Source: a virus
Virus record (IMG/VR): IMGVR_UViG_3300025423_000107
Span: 1 to 20,570 of that record
Length of the DNA: 20,570 nt
Strand: one strand, 5' to 3'
Within the stretch, counting starts at the first letter, position 1. Each line of letters begins with the position of its first letter. Made by a program: the position numbers and the translations under genes. Under the pieces are notes generated by a model. The model made no database searches. It was not told the origin of the DNA and saw nothing but the letters and a program-made list of their open reading frames with translations. Positions 5,398 through 12,298 of the stretch are shown one piece after another.

Positions 5398-5469
5398 TGG
5401 GGAAGGGCTGACACTATTCGGCACAGGCTATATGAAGCGACATGTATACAAAAAGACTGTCCTTCCCCA
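5398..5469 (+). ncRNA. 72-nt structured element closed by an 11-bp stem
   Basis: TGGGGAAGGGC (5398-5408) pairs with GTCCTTCCCCA (5459-5469) through ten Watson-Crick pairs and one G-U. Inside, GCTG (5407-5410) and CGGC (5419-5422) can form a second short stem that competes for two bases. TGTATACA at 5443-5450 is a perfect palindrome. The element fills most of the gap between the stop at 5389-5391 and the start at 5489. Its size and acceptor-like stem followed by CCCA recall a tRNA, but no T-loop or anticodon stem can be drawn. It could be a non-coding RNA, a 5' UTR switch, a processing site or a decayed tRNA. Confidence 0.35.
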
Positions 5470-5488
5470 CCCAATAAGGCATAAGAGA

Positions 5489-5740
5489 ATGGCTAAGATA
5501 ATTCCAGCAAAAGAAGTAGCCAAGGCAATAAACGACGATTGGAATGCATGGGTAGATGCTCGTAAAGCATTTTTAGGTGAACACCATATTTGGTGTAATT
5601 TCTTTTTGGATGAACCTGCTGAAACCTGTTCAATGTGCTCAGATCTTAAAAAGAATTACCCTATCAATAATCAGTCGGAAGATGAGCTTCTTGCCAAGCA
5701 TTTTCCGCAAGTCAGAAAGGTTCAGAATGAACGCAAATGA
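5489..5740 (+). CDS. Small Cys/His protein, possible zinc binder
   Basis: An 83-aa product. The frame is open far upstream (to 5291), but that would run through the structured gap and the previous gene; the ATG at 5489 after AAGAGA is preferred. Key residues are H32-H33 and C36 (EHHIWC), then C47-x2-C50 (ETCSMCS), a plausible zinc knuckle. The N-terminus is a helix (AKEVAKAINDDWNAWVDARK). I recall similar phage proteins with W-x-D/N-x-R, EH-x-WC and CxxC. Function unknown; zinc binding is inference. Overlaps the next gene by 14 nt. Confidence 0.65.
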   Translation: MAKIIPAKEVAKAINDDWNAWVDARKAFLGEHHIWCNFFLDEPAETCSMCSDLKKNYPINNQSEDELLAKHFPQVRKVQNERK

Positions 5741-6029
5741 ACTAGCTGATGAGTTGGATAGCATTTCTTATGATTGCTCTCTTGAAGAATGGAGGGCATC
5801 GCCTATAGGTAATGCCGCCGCCATGCTTCGCCAGCTACAAACTGAGAATGAGTCTTTAAAAAAGTCATGCCTTGATGAGATATTCAAACGAACCTATGCT
5901 GACAGAGCCGCAGAAGTTATGTGCGAATATTGGATGGAATCACAATCTGAAATCAAAGCGTTGCTTAAGTTTATTGATGAGCGTGCCGAAACAGGTCAAT
6001 TAATTATTTGGCAGTCAAAACAAAAATGA
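5727..6029 (+). CDS. Phage protein with N-terminal ELADEL motif
   Basis: A 100-aa product starting after AGAAAGG (5714-5720). An upstream extension to 5577 lies in another gene's frame space and is rejected. It opens MNANELADELDSI, has AAAMLRQLQTENESLKK at about 30-46, then acidic/aromatic helices. The MN-x-ELADxL ... AA-x-xLRxxxxxIxxL layout recurs in the product at 6603-6794, three genes downstream, so the two share a motif. I recall this as a common short phage module with a coiled-coil-like segment. Function unknown. The stop overlaps the next start by ATGA. Confidence 0.7.
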   Translation: MNANELADELDSISYDCSLEEWRASPIGNAAAMLRQLQTENESLKKSCLDEIFKRTYADRAAEVMCEYWMESQSEIKALLKFIDERAETGQLIIWQSKQK

Positions 6030-6223
6030 ACAATATCCCACACATAGTAGACACAGGTGCCAGCGTCCAGCTCCCGGAACCAGCAGGATGGATGGGATAT
6101 CAGGATGGCGAATTTATATGCTTTCTGATCAATCGTAAGAAAGTAAAGCGATTCATTGAGGCCACAGACAACAAAGGCGTAGTAGTGCCTGTTTACTTTC
6201 ACCCAACAAGGGAAAACAAATGA
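6026..6223 (+). CDS. Small PEPAGW ... PVYFHP-motif protein
   Basis: A 65-aa product. A TTG at 6008 is in frame, but the ATG at 6026 overlaps the preceding stop (ATGA), the pattern used by its neighbours. It has PEPAGWMGYQDGEF (about 18-31) and VVVPVYFHP (about 53-61). This is the same layout as the next gene: PxAxW at the front and VPLYTHP at the end of the module. Such modules (EPVAW ... PLYTHP) are common in small phage proteins with no assigned role. Function unknown. Confidence 0.7.
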   Translation: MNNIPHIVDTGASVQLPEPAGWMGYQDGEFICFLINRKKVKRFIEATDNKGVVVPVYFHPTRENK

Positions 6224-6606
6224 TTAATGAACCAGTAGCGTGGGCAGTATGGGAAGGAAACCCGCATGATGTATTTCTTTATAAAGAAGAAGCAGATGAA
6301 CTGTGCCGTCTTAAAGGTGGTGATGCTAAATCTGTACCACTCTACACCCATCCAGCAAAAGAACTACACCTATCACTTCAAAAAAGTAAAGAAACAGGTG
6401 AACTACTAGCTGTTACTTATACAGATGATGAGCATAGGATTGTGGAAGTGTTATGGCAAAAACCACCAGCAAAGACACTAACAGATGCTGTAGTAAACGA
6501 ATTGTGGGCAGAATCACAGGAAGATGGTATTGCTATGCAACAAGGTTTTACTACACAACAACATTATTTTGCTTATCTAATACTAAGAAAGGCACAGGAG
6601 ATATGA
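6220..6606 (+). CDS. EPVAW ... PLYTHP-motif protein with C-terminal extension
   Basis: A 128-aa product. The first 46 residues form the module EPVAWAVWEGN ... VPLYTHPAK, shared in outline with the 65-aa upstream protein. A linker follows, then a helical C-terminal region (TLTDAVVNELWAESQEDGIA and QQHYFAYLILRKAQ). The start is coupled to the upstream stop by ATGA, as is the next gene. I infer a duplicated module fused here to a second domain. Function unknown. Confidence 0.7.
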   Translation: MINEPVAWAVWEGNPHDVFLYKEEADELCRLKGGDAKSVPLYTHPAKELHLSLQKSKETGELLAVTYTDDEHRIVEVLWQKPPAKTLTDAVVNELWAESQEDGIAMQQGFTTQQHYFAYLILRKAQEI

Positions 6607-6794
6607 ACAGACATGAACTAGCAGATCGTTTGGAAGAGCTTTACATTGGCACGCACATCACTGAAGCCGCTAACCTTATACGTTATCAAGATGCCAAAAT
6701 CAAAATGCTTGAAGCAGTCAATGCACGTTTAACAGAGCTAACTCAAAACCACATTGGAAATCTAACCAAAATCGCCGAGAATCTACATAAATGA
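6603..6794 (+). CDS. Short ELADRLEEL-motif protein
   Basis: A 63-aa product starting MNRHELADRLEELYIG, followed by EAANLIRYQDAKIKMLE and a helical tail (NARLTELTQNHIGNLTKIAE). It is a shorter relative in layout of the 5727-6029 product. The frame extends upstream to 6453, but the CAGGAG at 6596-6601 and the ATGA overlap with the previous stop support 6603. A coiled-coil-forming small protein is likely. Function unknown. Confidence 0.65.
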   Translation: MNRHELADRLEELYIGTHITEAANLIRYQDAKIKMLEAVNARLTELTQNHIGNLTKIAENLHK

Positions 6795-6970
6795 CTACCT
6801 TCACAACCGAAGACCGGAAAGAAGCAGAGAAGAGATACACATGCTCAACATGTGCCTGTGAGTTCACAGAGGGAGAGGGAGGCACTAGTGGATACTTCGG
6901 ATCCATCCCAGTATCATTTTGTCCATACTGCCTATCCTCTATACATGAGATGCTGGATCATCAAGAATGA
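6791..6970 (+). CDS. 59-aa double-CxxC zinc-ribbon protein
   Basis: The frame MTTFTTEDRKEAEKRYTCST... is open to the TGA at 6968-6970. Two knuckles are present: C18-x2-C21 followed by C23 (YTCSTCACEF), and C44-x2-C47 (SFCPYCL), with a Gly/Ser-rich turn between. This is the layout of a small zinc ribbon. The start overlaps the upstream stop (ATGA) and the stop overlaps the next start (ATGA), making it one of a chain of coupled genes. Such proteins often bind nucleic acid or act as adaptors; the specific role is unknown. Confidence 0.7.
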   Translation: MTTFTTEDRKEAEKRYTCSTCACEFTEGEGGTSGYFGSIPVSFCPYCLSSIHEMLDHQE

Positions 6971-7191
6971 ATCCAAACCCAGCCTGCGAACAGGATTGCC
7001 GATTTCAAATAGGAATGAGCACAACTACTTGCATGTACTTTCCACCTGTATACGATAAACATGGGAATAACCTAAACCCTGATGGGAACATCACTACTAC
7101 TCAGATACATTGCAGAGTATGTGGAAAGTCTTGGGTAGGATCTACAAAGCTGGGATCTACAACTTACATAGAGATACCAAGTCAGGTATAG
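6967..7191 (+). CDS. Conserved Cys-rich phage protein, zinc-ribbon candidate
   Basis: A 74-aa product with C7, C11 and C22 (ACEQDCRF; TTTCMYFPPVYDKHGNN) and C49-x2-C52 (HCRVCGKSW). The order NPxxxCxxxCxFxIGxSxTTCxYxxPxYDKxGxNxNPDGN, then CxxCGKxW, is one I recall from many phage genomes. A metal site from C7/C11 or C22 with C49/C52 is likely. The start is coupled by ATGA. It is the last gene before the regulatory gap that precedes TerS. Function unknown. Confidence 0.75.
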   Translation: MNPNPACEQDCRFQIGMSTTTCMYFPPVYDKHGNNLNPDGNITTTQIHCRVCGKSWVGSTKLGSTTYIEIPSQV

Positions 7192-7199
7192 CCAAAGCC

Positions 7200-7216
7200 T
7201 GTAATAATCGATTACA
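7200..7216 (+). promoter_or_regulatory. TGTAAT-N5-ATTACA operator-like dyad
   Basis: TGTAAT (7200-7205), AATCG, ATTACA (7211-7216): 6-bp perfect arms with a 5-bp centre, typical of a homodimer binding site. It lies 9 nt after the stop of the upstream gene and about 120 nt before TerS, in the only sizeable gap near the packaging genes. A role in turning on the late block is inference. Confidence 0.4.
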
Positions 7217-7229
7217 CTTCCTATCATCA

Positions 7230-7255
7230 ATGCACTGAAAATATGTGTGAAAGGA
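7230..7255 (+). repeat. Leader repeat, copy A (before the packaging genes)
   Basis: ATGCACTGAAAATATG then TGTGAAAGGA. It matches 15100-15126 except for three single-base indels, and both end in AAAGGA a few bases before an ATG. Its placement at the head of the packaging module and of the capsid module suggests a shared late promoter/leader. No clear -35/-10 pair is visible, so the promoter role is inference. Confidence 0.45.
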
Positions 7256-7261
7256 TAGAAG

Positions 7262-7348
7262 ATGTATATGCAATTACAAACGATAGTAGTCACTAACATC
7301 CTGAATAAACAATTCAAAAATATTGGGGTGAGATATGACTACAGCTAA
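7262..7348 (+). CDS. Possible 28-aa leader peptide
   Basis: ATG at 7262 follows AAAGGA (7250-7255) with 6-nt spacing and opens a 28-codon frame (MYMQLQTIVVTNILNKQF...) that ends inside the TerS start region at 7346-7348. The leader repeat that supplies this binding site also supplies that of the GroES-like gene, which argues for translation here. It may couple translation to TerS. The peptide has no recognisable motif and could be non-functional. Confidence 0.3.
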   Translation: MYMQLQTIVVTNILNKQFKNIGVRYDYS

Positions 7349-7685
7349 GAAAGGTGCTGGCAGACCAGCAGGAAGCCCCAACAAGAGCACAGGAGAGGCA
7401 CGACAGGCCATAGCCCTATTCGTAGACTCGAACGCTCCTAGGCTCACTGAGTGGCTCGAAAGGGTTGCTGATGGTGTGAAGGATGAAGAGGGCAAATACG
7501 TTGTCCCACCTAACCCAGCCAAAGCATTCGACATGTTCCAAAGCGTGGTGGAATACCATGTGCCTAAACTAGCAAGGACTGAAATAGCCGGGGATCCCAA
7601 TGCCCCAGTGAGAGTTGAGGGCCAGTTCGATATATTCGACGAGCTCTTGAAGCATTACTCTATGTCTAGGCAAGAAGGTCAATGA
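7335..7685 (+). CDS. terS: Terminase small subunit
   Basis: A 116-aa product. It starts MTTAKKGAGRPAGSPNKSTG, a GRP(K/A)GSPNK-type basic N-terminus common to phage small terminases. It continues with a helical core and SVVEYHVPKLARTEIAGDP (about 70-90), a YHxPKLARTE signature I associate with small-terminase-like proteins. It lies directly upstream of TerL with an ATGA overlap, the usual TerS-TerL order. Its role would be recognition of the phage genome packaging site and recruitment of TerL. GGGGTGAG lies 4-11 nt upstream. The C-terminus is acidic/aromatic and may contact TerL. Confidence 0.8.
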   Translation: MTTAKKGAGRPAGSPNKSTGEARQAIALFVDSNAPRLTEWLERVADGVKDEEGKYVVPPNPAKAFDMFQSVVEYHVPKLARTEIAGDPNAPVRVEGQFDIFDELLKHYSMSRQEGQ

Positions 7686-9115
7686 GCTCGATAGTCGAGC
7701 TATTAAAGAGCCCCGACATCAGGGATAGGTTTAGAAGCCTAGACCCTAGAGAGCAGATCACCTTCGAGTGGCGTGCTAAATGGAACAGTAAGGCCCACAA
7801 GTTCCAACTGGAACCTGCTGGCGACTGGAACATATGGCTTATGCTCGGTGGGCGAGGCTCAGGTAAGACACGCACCAGTGCTGAGACACTTGGCTACTGG
7901 GCCGCTAGTGAGCCCAATACTCGCTGGCTCGTATCCGCTCCGACTAGCTCGGACTTACGCAATACCTGCTTTGAAGGTGAGTCCGGCCTATTGGCTGTAA
8001 TCCCTAAAGAGCTCGTGGTCGACTACAACAAATCCCTGCACCAGCTCAAGCTGTGGAATGGCTCCATCATTACTGGCGTGCCAGCGTCAGAGCCTGAGCG
8101 TCATCGTGGTGGTCAGTACCATGGAGCGTGGCTAGATGAGCTCGCCGCATGGGACTATTTGCAAGAGACGTGGGACATGATCCAGTTCTCTGTACGTCTG
8201 ATCGGTAAGCGTGGCACCAAGATACTGTGCTCTACCACGCCCAAACCAAAACCATTGATCATGGATCTGCTCCACCGAGAAGGTGACGACGTAACAGTGA
8301 CCAAGGCATCAACCTACGTCAACATCAAGAACCTCGCCCCATCCTTTCAGAAACAGATCCTCCAGTACGAGGGCACGAACCTAGGCCGCCAAGAGATCCA
8401 CGCAGAGATCATCGACCCTGAAGAGGGAGGCATCGTCAAGCGTGAATGGTTCCGACTATGGCCTGATGGTAAGAAATTTCCCAAGTTCGAGTACGTCATC
8501 CAGTCATACGACTGTGCGACATCCGATAAGACCTACAACGATCCGACAGGCTCGATCACCATGGCGGTATTCAAACCATTGGATGGCGGCATGTCAGTAC
8601 TAATCCTTGATTGCTGGCAGGAACACCTTCAATACCCTGACCTTCGACCCAAGGTGCTGGAAGAGTTCGAGGTCGTCTATGGTGAGGGCCGAGACCGTAA
8701 GCTGGTTGACATCGTACTAGTTGAGGACAAGTCAGCAGGCATCAGTCTTATACAAGACTTGCAACGTGCCCATCTGCCAGTCCATGCATATAACCCCGGC
8801 AGAGCTGACAAAGTCCAGCGGCTATCGATCGTGGCGAACATCATCAAAGCAGGCCGAGTGTGGGTGCCTGAGTCATCAGTACGCAGGGGATTTGTAAGAG
8901 ACTGGGCCGAGGGCATGGTCAGTCAGATCTGCTCCTTCCCTGAAGGCACAGCTCATGACGAGTTCGTCGACTGCATCAGCCAAGGGCTCCGCTATCTGCG
9001 TGATGCCGGGTGGATCAGTATCGATGCACCACCAAGAGAAGAGATTGAACAAGAGGACATTTCTGATGCAGAGATCTACAATAGTCGTGGTAGAGAGAAC
9101 CCTTATTCAGCATAG
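7682..9115 (+). CDS. terL: Terminase large subunit (packaging ATPase/nuclease)
   Basis: A 477-aa product. The ATPase half has Walker A GGRGSGKT at 56-63, Walker B AWLDE at 149-153 with E153 as the expected catalytic glutamate, and the coupling motif CSTTP at 183-187. The RNase H-like nuclease half has D277 (QSYDCATSDK), E348-D349 (VLVEDKSAG) and D426/D430 (HDEFVDC), the expected acidic set. The protein cuts concatemeric DNA and drives it into the prohead through the portal. Length and motif order fit a complete, intact TerL. Its start overlaps the TerS stop (ATGA). Leucine and arginine codons differ strongly from the capsid gene (few TTG; AGA, AGG, CGA and CGG used). Confidence 0.97.
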   Translation: MSSIVELLKSPDIRDRFRSLDPREQITFEWRAKWNSKAHKFQLEPAGDWNIWLMLGGRGSGKTRTSAETLGYWAASEPNTRWLVSAPTSSDLRNTCFEGESGLLAVIPKELVVDYNKSLHQLKLWNGSIITGVPASEPERHRGGQYHGAWLDELAAWDYLQETWDMIQFSVRLIGKRGTKILCSTTPKPKPLIMDLLHREGDDVTVTKASTYVNIKNLAPSFQKQILQYEGTNLGRQEIHAEIIDPEEGGIVKREWFRLWPDGKKFPKFEYVIQSYDCATSDKTYNDPTGSITMAVFKPLDGGMSVLILDCWQEHLQYPDLRPKVLEEFEVVYGEGRDRKLVDIVLVEDKSAGISLIQDLQRAHLPVHAYNPGRADKVQRLSIVANIIKAGRVWVPESSVRRGFVRDWAEGMVSQICSFPEGTAHDEFVDCISQGLRYLRDAGWISIDAPPREEIEQEDISDAEIYNSRGRENPYSA

Positions 9116-9119
9116 CAAT

Positions 9120-9147
9120 ACTAATTAAATTAGTAAGGGAAAACCCT
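9120..9147 (+). promoter_or_regulatory. Palindrome pair after TerL
   Basis: ACTAATT-A-AATTAGT (9120-9134) is a perfect 7-bp-arm palindrome. AGGG-AAAA-CCCT (9136-9147) follows one base later. The gap between TerL and the next gene is only 46 nt, so the pair fills most of it. No U-run follows, so an operator or mRNA structure is more likely than a terminator. Confidence 0.35.
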
Positions 9148-9161
9148 AGGAAAGGATGAAG

Positions 9162-9383
9162 ATGAGTGATGACTACATGTACTACAAAAAAGACCACGAG
9201 ACGTACGAGCGAACGCTCTATCTCGATGGGGTTCGATGTACTGTCAGAAACAATAGCTTCGAGATCAGCGTCCAAACCAACACCGAAATTTGGGAACAAC
9301 TCGCCGTCCAACAACTCAGAGAATGGATCAAGTGGAGAAAAGAGCAAGCGGAGTTGCGAGAGTCTCGGAGTGTGCCAAGGTGA
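9162..9383 (+). CDS. Small hypothetical protein after TerL
   Basis: A 73-aa product. ATG codons at 9156 and 9162 are both possible; AAAGGA at 9151-9156 has better spacing to 9162. The sequence is polar and aromatic (DDYMYYKKDHETYERTLYLD), with a strand region (VRCTVRNNSFEISVQTN) and a tryptophan-rich basic helix (QLREWIKWRKEQAELRE). The overlapping frame at 9166-9417 is Thr/Ser-rich and rejected. It might be a small packaging accessory by position only. No family is recognised. Confidence 0.55.
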   Translation: MSDDYMYYKKDHETYERTLYLDGVRCTVRNNSFEISVQTNTEIWEQLAVQQLREWIKWRKEQAELRESRSVPR

Positions 9384-9446
9384 TGGGCGTTGCCCTAATT
9401 GCCCTCCCATAGCATAATTACACTATTACTCAAATTGGATACTATC

Positions 9447-12071
9447 GTGCCCGACAAGTTACCCCCACACATTCGTGCTCAGATCGAAGACTTCAAGCGT
9501 AAAGCCACGCACAACGAAGCACTGAGTAAAGAATACCGGGACAAGTACGATCGGACGCACACACCTAACCAACCGACCTATGAGCAATGGCTCAAGGACA
9601 ACGGTAAGCAAAGAATGGCTAAAGGCGGCACCGCAGACCTAAAAGAGATGCGTGAATACATCCTCCAGCGTGAAGGCACCCATGGGGCAAAACGTCTAGA
9701 GCGTGCCGCTGATGAGATACCCAACCTTGAGAAGATGTATCACACTGATGCCCTAAAGAGTGCGTTTAGTGGTGACAACGCTAGAGCTGTAGCTACCATT
9801 AATCCCAAAGACTTTGAGAAGTACGCCATGCCACTTCCCATGAGTTTGGCTAATGACAAAGCTTATTTTAGAGATAACGCTCGTAATCCTACTATGCGTG
9901 AAGCATTTATGGCATCAGGTCTGACCAATGAACAATGGCACGAATTGAGCGATGTGCAAAAAATGGACGTGTTTAATGCATTCAGTAAGAAGCATTCTAA
10001 GATGCGTGTCAATCAGCCTATGGACTATGACCAGTACATCAAGCACTTGGCAAAGCTTAAGGGTGGATTCTCTGACGTGCCATTCCTGCAATTAAACAAG
10101 CAGGAGCAAGGATTGCCTATCACGCCCCACATCAGTGGGCATGAAGGCCGTCACCGTAGCCGAGCTCTCGCATCCAAAGGCGTAAATAAATCTTTGGTAC
10201 AAGTCCACCCACGAGCTGAACTGCGTGAACCATTCCCTCGTCGTAGTCATGAGGAGTACATTGATGCATTGCGTAAAGAAATGGCAATGACTGGAAACAT
10301 GGTTCGCCCTGAAGATGAAGACATCTATGGCTCAGGACAGATCAAGACAGTTAAACGCCCACCGATTCAATTGCCTGACCTCTATGCAGGAGGCGGCGAC
10401 GTACAAGGAAAACCTATGAATACCCCAACACTGGCACAGATGCGTCATAGCATCAACACCCATGGCAATCCTGAAATCATGGACAACATTGGTATCAATG
10501 AAGCCATGGACATGGATCCCAAGATCTTTGTTAGTCCTAACCCACACGATTCAGGAGTTCCTGCAACAGGTGGCGTAGCTGATAGCCATGGCCTGCCAAT
10601 TGGTGGAGTAGATACCAATAACATGCAACCCGGACAACAGTTAAACCCACAAGATCCTAGTCAACAGCAACAACCCGGTCAGGCACCACAAGCTGGACAG
10701 CCTCCAGCTCCCGGCGGTATGCCTACAGGTGCACCCGGTGGAATGCCAAGTGGCCCAACACCTCCTGAAGGCAATATGCTGTCTATGACTCCTCAAGGTC
10801 AGACCATGCAAGCTATGCAAGGTGACCAAGGCCAGCAACAACAGCAACAGCCACAGGGATTAGCAGAAGGTGGACAGCCTAAGCGTATGTTCAAAATCCA
10901 AACAGCTCATCAACATGAGGCGAGAAAAGAACCTGAGTTCACGCCCTATGAGCCAAAAGACATCAGCATTAAGAAATTGGCACGAGCATTCGATGAGGCA
11001 ATAGCTCACCACAGGAGCCTGCCAAACGAAGAGCGGATCATGAATAGCTTCAATGCCGCACAGAAGCTGGGCAAGATTATTGGCGTGAACCCTAACGGAA
11101 TGACTAAAGACTTGCTGGGTAAGAATGCCAAGTTGCTCAAGACCGAGCAAGGCAAAGTAGAAGAACTCAAGCTTCCTGATGGACGTGGCGTAGAGACTAC
11201 TGGTTTGGCCTTGGCTCCAGCGTACGAAGAAGAAGGATTTACCACCTGCCCTAATTCAGCATCCTGTAAGAAAGAGTGCTTGGGTAAGACATCGGGCAAC
11301 TATCATAAGCTGGGTGGCGGTGCTGACCTTTCCGAGTTCAAAGGCCCACGTTTGAACAGTCTAAAGAAGACTCAGGCGTTCTTGCATGACCCACATTCAT
11401 TCGCAGTACGTCTACACGATGAGATCCAAGCCGCTAAAGAGATGGCTGGAGCAAACAACAATCACCTAGGCGTACGCTTAAACGTACTATCGGACATCAA
11501 CCCACGAGTACACAAGTCTATTATCGAAGCACACCCTGACGTTACCTTCTATGACTACACCAAGAACAACACTAATCCGATAGCACCGAACCACCATTAC
11601 ACCTACTCTTCTACTGGTGTAAGCCAAGAAGGCGTAGAGAATCCAAACACCAACTGGAAGCAGATGCGTAAGCGTCTAACTGGTGGCGACAACGTAGCCA
11701 TGGCATTTAGCCACAAGGGCCACATTCCTGAGACTGTTCATGATGAAGAAACAGGCCAAAAGTTCCGAGTAATCAATGGTGACACCCATGATTTCCGTCC
11801 GATGGATCTGCAACCGGAAGGGAAACATGGAGTTATTGTTGGTCTTAAGAACAAGAAAGCAACTGGTAGAATGAACGAGGCTCATATCGATTCACAGGGA
11901 TTCTTTGTTCACCATGATCCTAAAGAAAAGATTGTGCTCAATAAGAGTGGTAAGCCGATCTATGCAAGAGATGCTAAAGGCAAGACCATTGCACAGAATA
12001 AAGAAGTACGGATCAAGCCACAGTATGAAGAAATGAAACTGGCTACTAATGATGATGGGGATAAAGTATGA
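9447..12071 (+). CDS. Large composite phage protein: ParB-like N-part, Pro/Gln linker, DUF7227-like C-part
   Basis: 874 aa from the GTG at 9447 (TTGGA upstream); an in-frame TTG at 9399 would add 16 residues. Residues about 50-125 hold a YILQREGxxGAKRLERAADxIPNLE module I recall from large virion-associated phage polyproteins. Residues about 231-241 are GHEGRHRSRAL, similar to the ParB/Srx nucleotide-binding box. A Pro/Gln/Gly/Met-rich linker spans about 393-478. The C-terminal part has C601/C607/C611 (CPNSASCKKEC), NVLSDIN near 681 and FYDYTK near 702, resembling DUF7227. KGG/GGG/EGG punctuation occurs at the domain joins (AKGGTAD, YAGGGDV, LAEGGQP). It lies between TerL and portal. I infer an internal virion or DNA-modifying protein; neither is proven. 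Confidence 0.8.
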   Translation: MPDKLPPHIRAQIEDFKRKATHNEALSKEYRDKYDRTHTPNQPTYEQWLKDNGKQRMAKGGTADLKEMREYILQREGTHGAKRLERAADEIPNLEKMYHTDALKSAFSGDNARAVATINPKDFEKYAMPLPMSLANDKAYFRDNARNPTMREAFMASGLTNEQWHELSDVQKMDVFNAFSKKHSKMRVNQPMDYDQYIKHLAKLKGGFSDVPFLQLNKQEQGLPITPHISGHEGRHRSRALASKGVNKSLVQVHPRAELREPFPRRSHEEYIDALRKEMAMTGNMVRPEDEDIYGSGQIKTVKRPPIQLPDLYAGGGDVQGKPMNTPTLAQMRHSINTHGNPEIMDNIGINEAMDMDPKIFVSPNPHDSGVPATGGVADSHGLPIGGVDTNNMQPGQQLNPQDPSQQQQPGQAPQAGQPPAPGGMPTGAPGGMPSGPTPPEGNMLSMTPQGQTMQAMQGDQGQQQQQQPQGLAEGGQPKRMFKIQTAHQHEARKEPEFTPYEPKDISIKKLARAFDEAIAHHRSLPNEERIMNSFNAAQKLGKIIGVNPNGMTKDLLGKNAKLLKTEQGKVEELKLPDGRGVETTGLALAPAYEEEGFTTCPNSASCKKECLGKTSGNYHKLGGGADLSEFKGPRLNSLKKTQAFLHDPHSFAVRLHDEIQAAKEMAGANNNHLGVRLNVLSDINPRVHKSIIEAHPDVTFYDYTKNNTNPIAPNHHYTYSSTGVSQEGVENPNTNWKQMRKRLTGGDNVAMAFSHKGHIPETVHDEETGQKFRVINGDTHDFRPMDLQPEGKHGVIVGLKNKKATGRMNEAHIDSQGFFVHHDPKEKIVLNKSGKPIYARDAKGKTIAQNKEVRIKPQYEEMKLATNDDGDKV

Positions 12072-12298
12072 TCAAGAAGACTAAACTAGCCGTCGAAGAC
12101 TTTTACCATCAGTTCCATGGTCATGAGCACCACAACGATCCGGGCACCTATAACAAACCTGAGTGGCATGAAGTAAAAGGACGTGGTAAGCATCGTGGTT
12201 TAGACCTGCGTGCCCTTCGCAATACCAAGATTAGGGGCACGAAGTTGGCACAGACTATCGAGCAAATGCGTCAAGAACTAATGAAGAGAGCTAAATAA
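12068..12298 (+). CDS. Small His-rich basic protein upstream of the portal
   Basis: A 76-aa product with a His cluster near the N-terminus (FYHQFHGHEHHNDP) and a basic, Gly/Arg/Lys-rich middle (EVKGRGKHRGLDLRALRNTK), ending in a charged helix (AQTIEQMRQELMKRAK). The start is coupled to the upstream stop by ATGA and its stop overlaps the portal start by one base (TAATG). The His cluster might bind metal and the basic part DNA; both are inference. No family recognised. Confidence 0.65.
   Translation: MIKKTKLAVEDFYHQFHGHEHHNDPGTYNKPEWHEVKGRGKHRGLDLRALRNTKIRGTKLAQTIEQMRQELMKRAK

Noticed and set aside
5398-5473. tRNA gene
   Set aside because: Acceptor-like stem and CCCA are present, but no T-arm with TTC-loop, no anticodon stem and no D-loop GG can be drawn on either strand.
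5291-5488. Upstream extension of the 5489 gene
   Set aside because: It would run in a second frame through a Lys-rich gene and the structured gap; composition of the extension is not protein-like.
9015-9410. 131-codon frame on the - strand near the TerL end
   Set aside because: Lies over the TerL 3' end and a plausible small + strand gene; no ribosome binding site or family signature.
9166-9417. 83-codon frame overlapping 9162-9383
   Set aside because: Thr/Ser/Arg-rich product typical of an out-of-frame reading; start poorly placed relative to AAAGGA.
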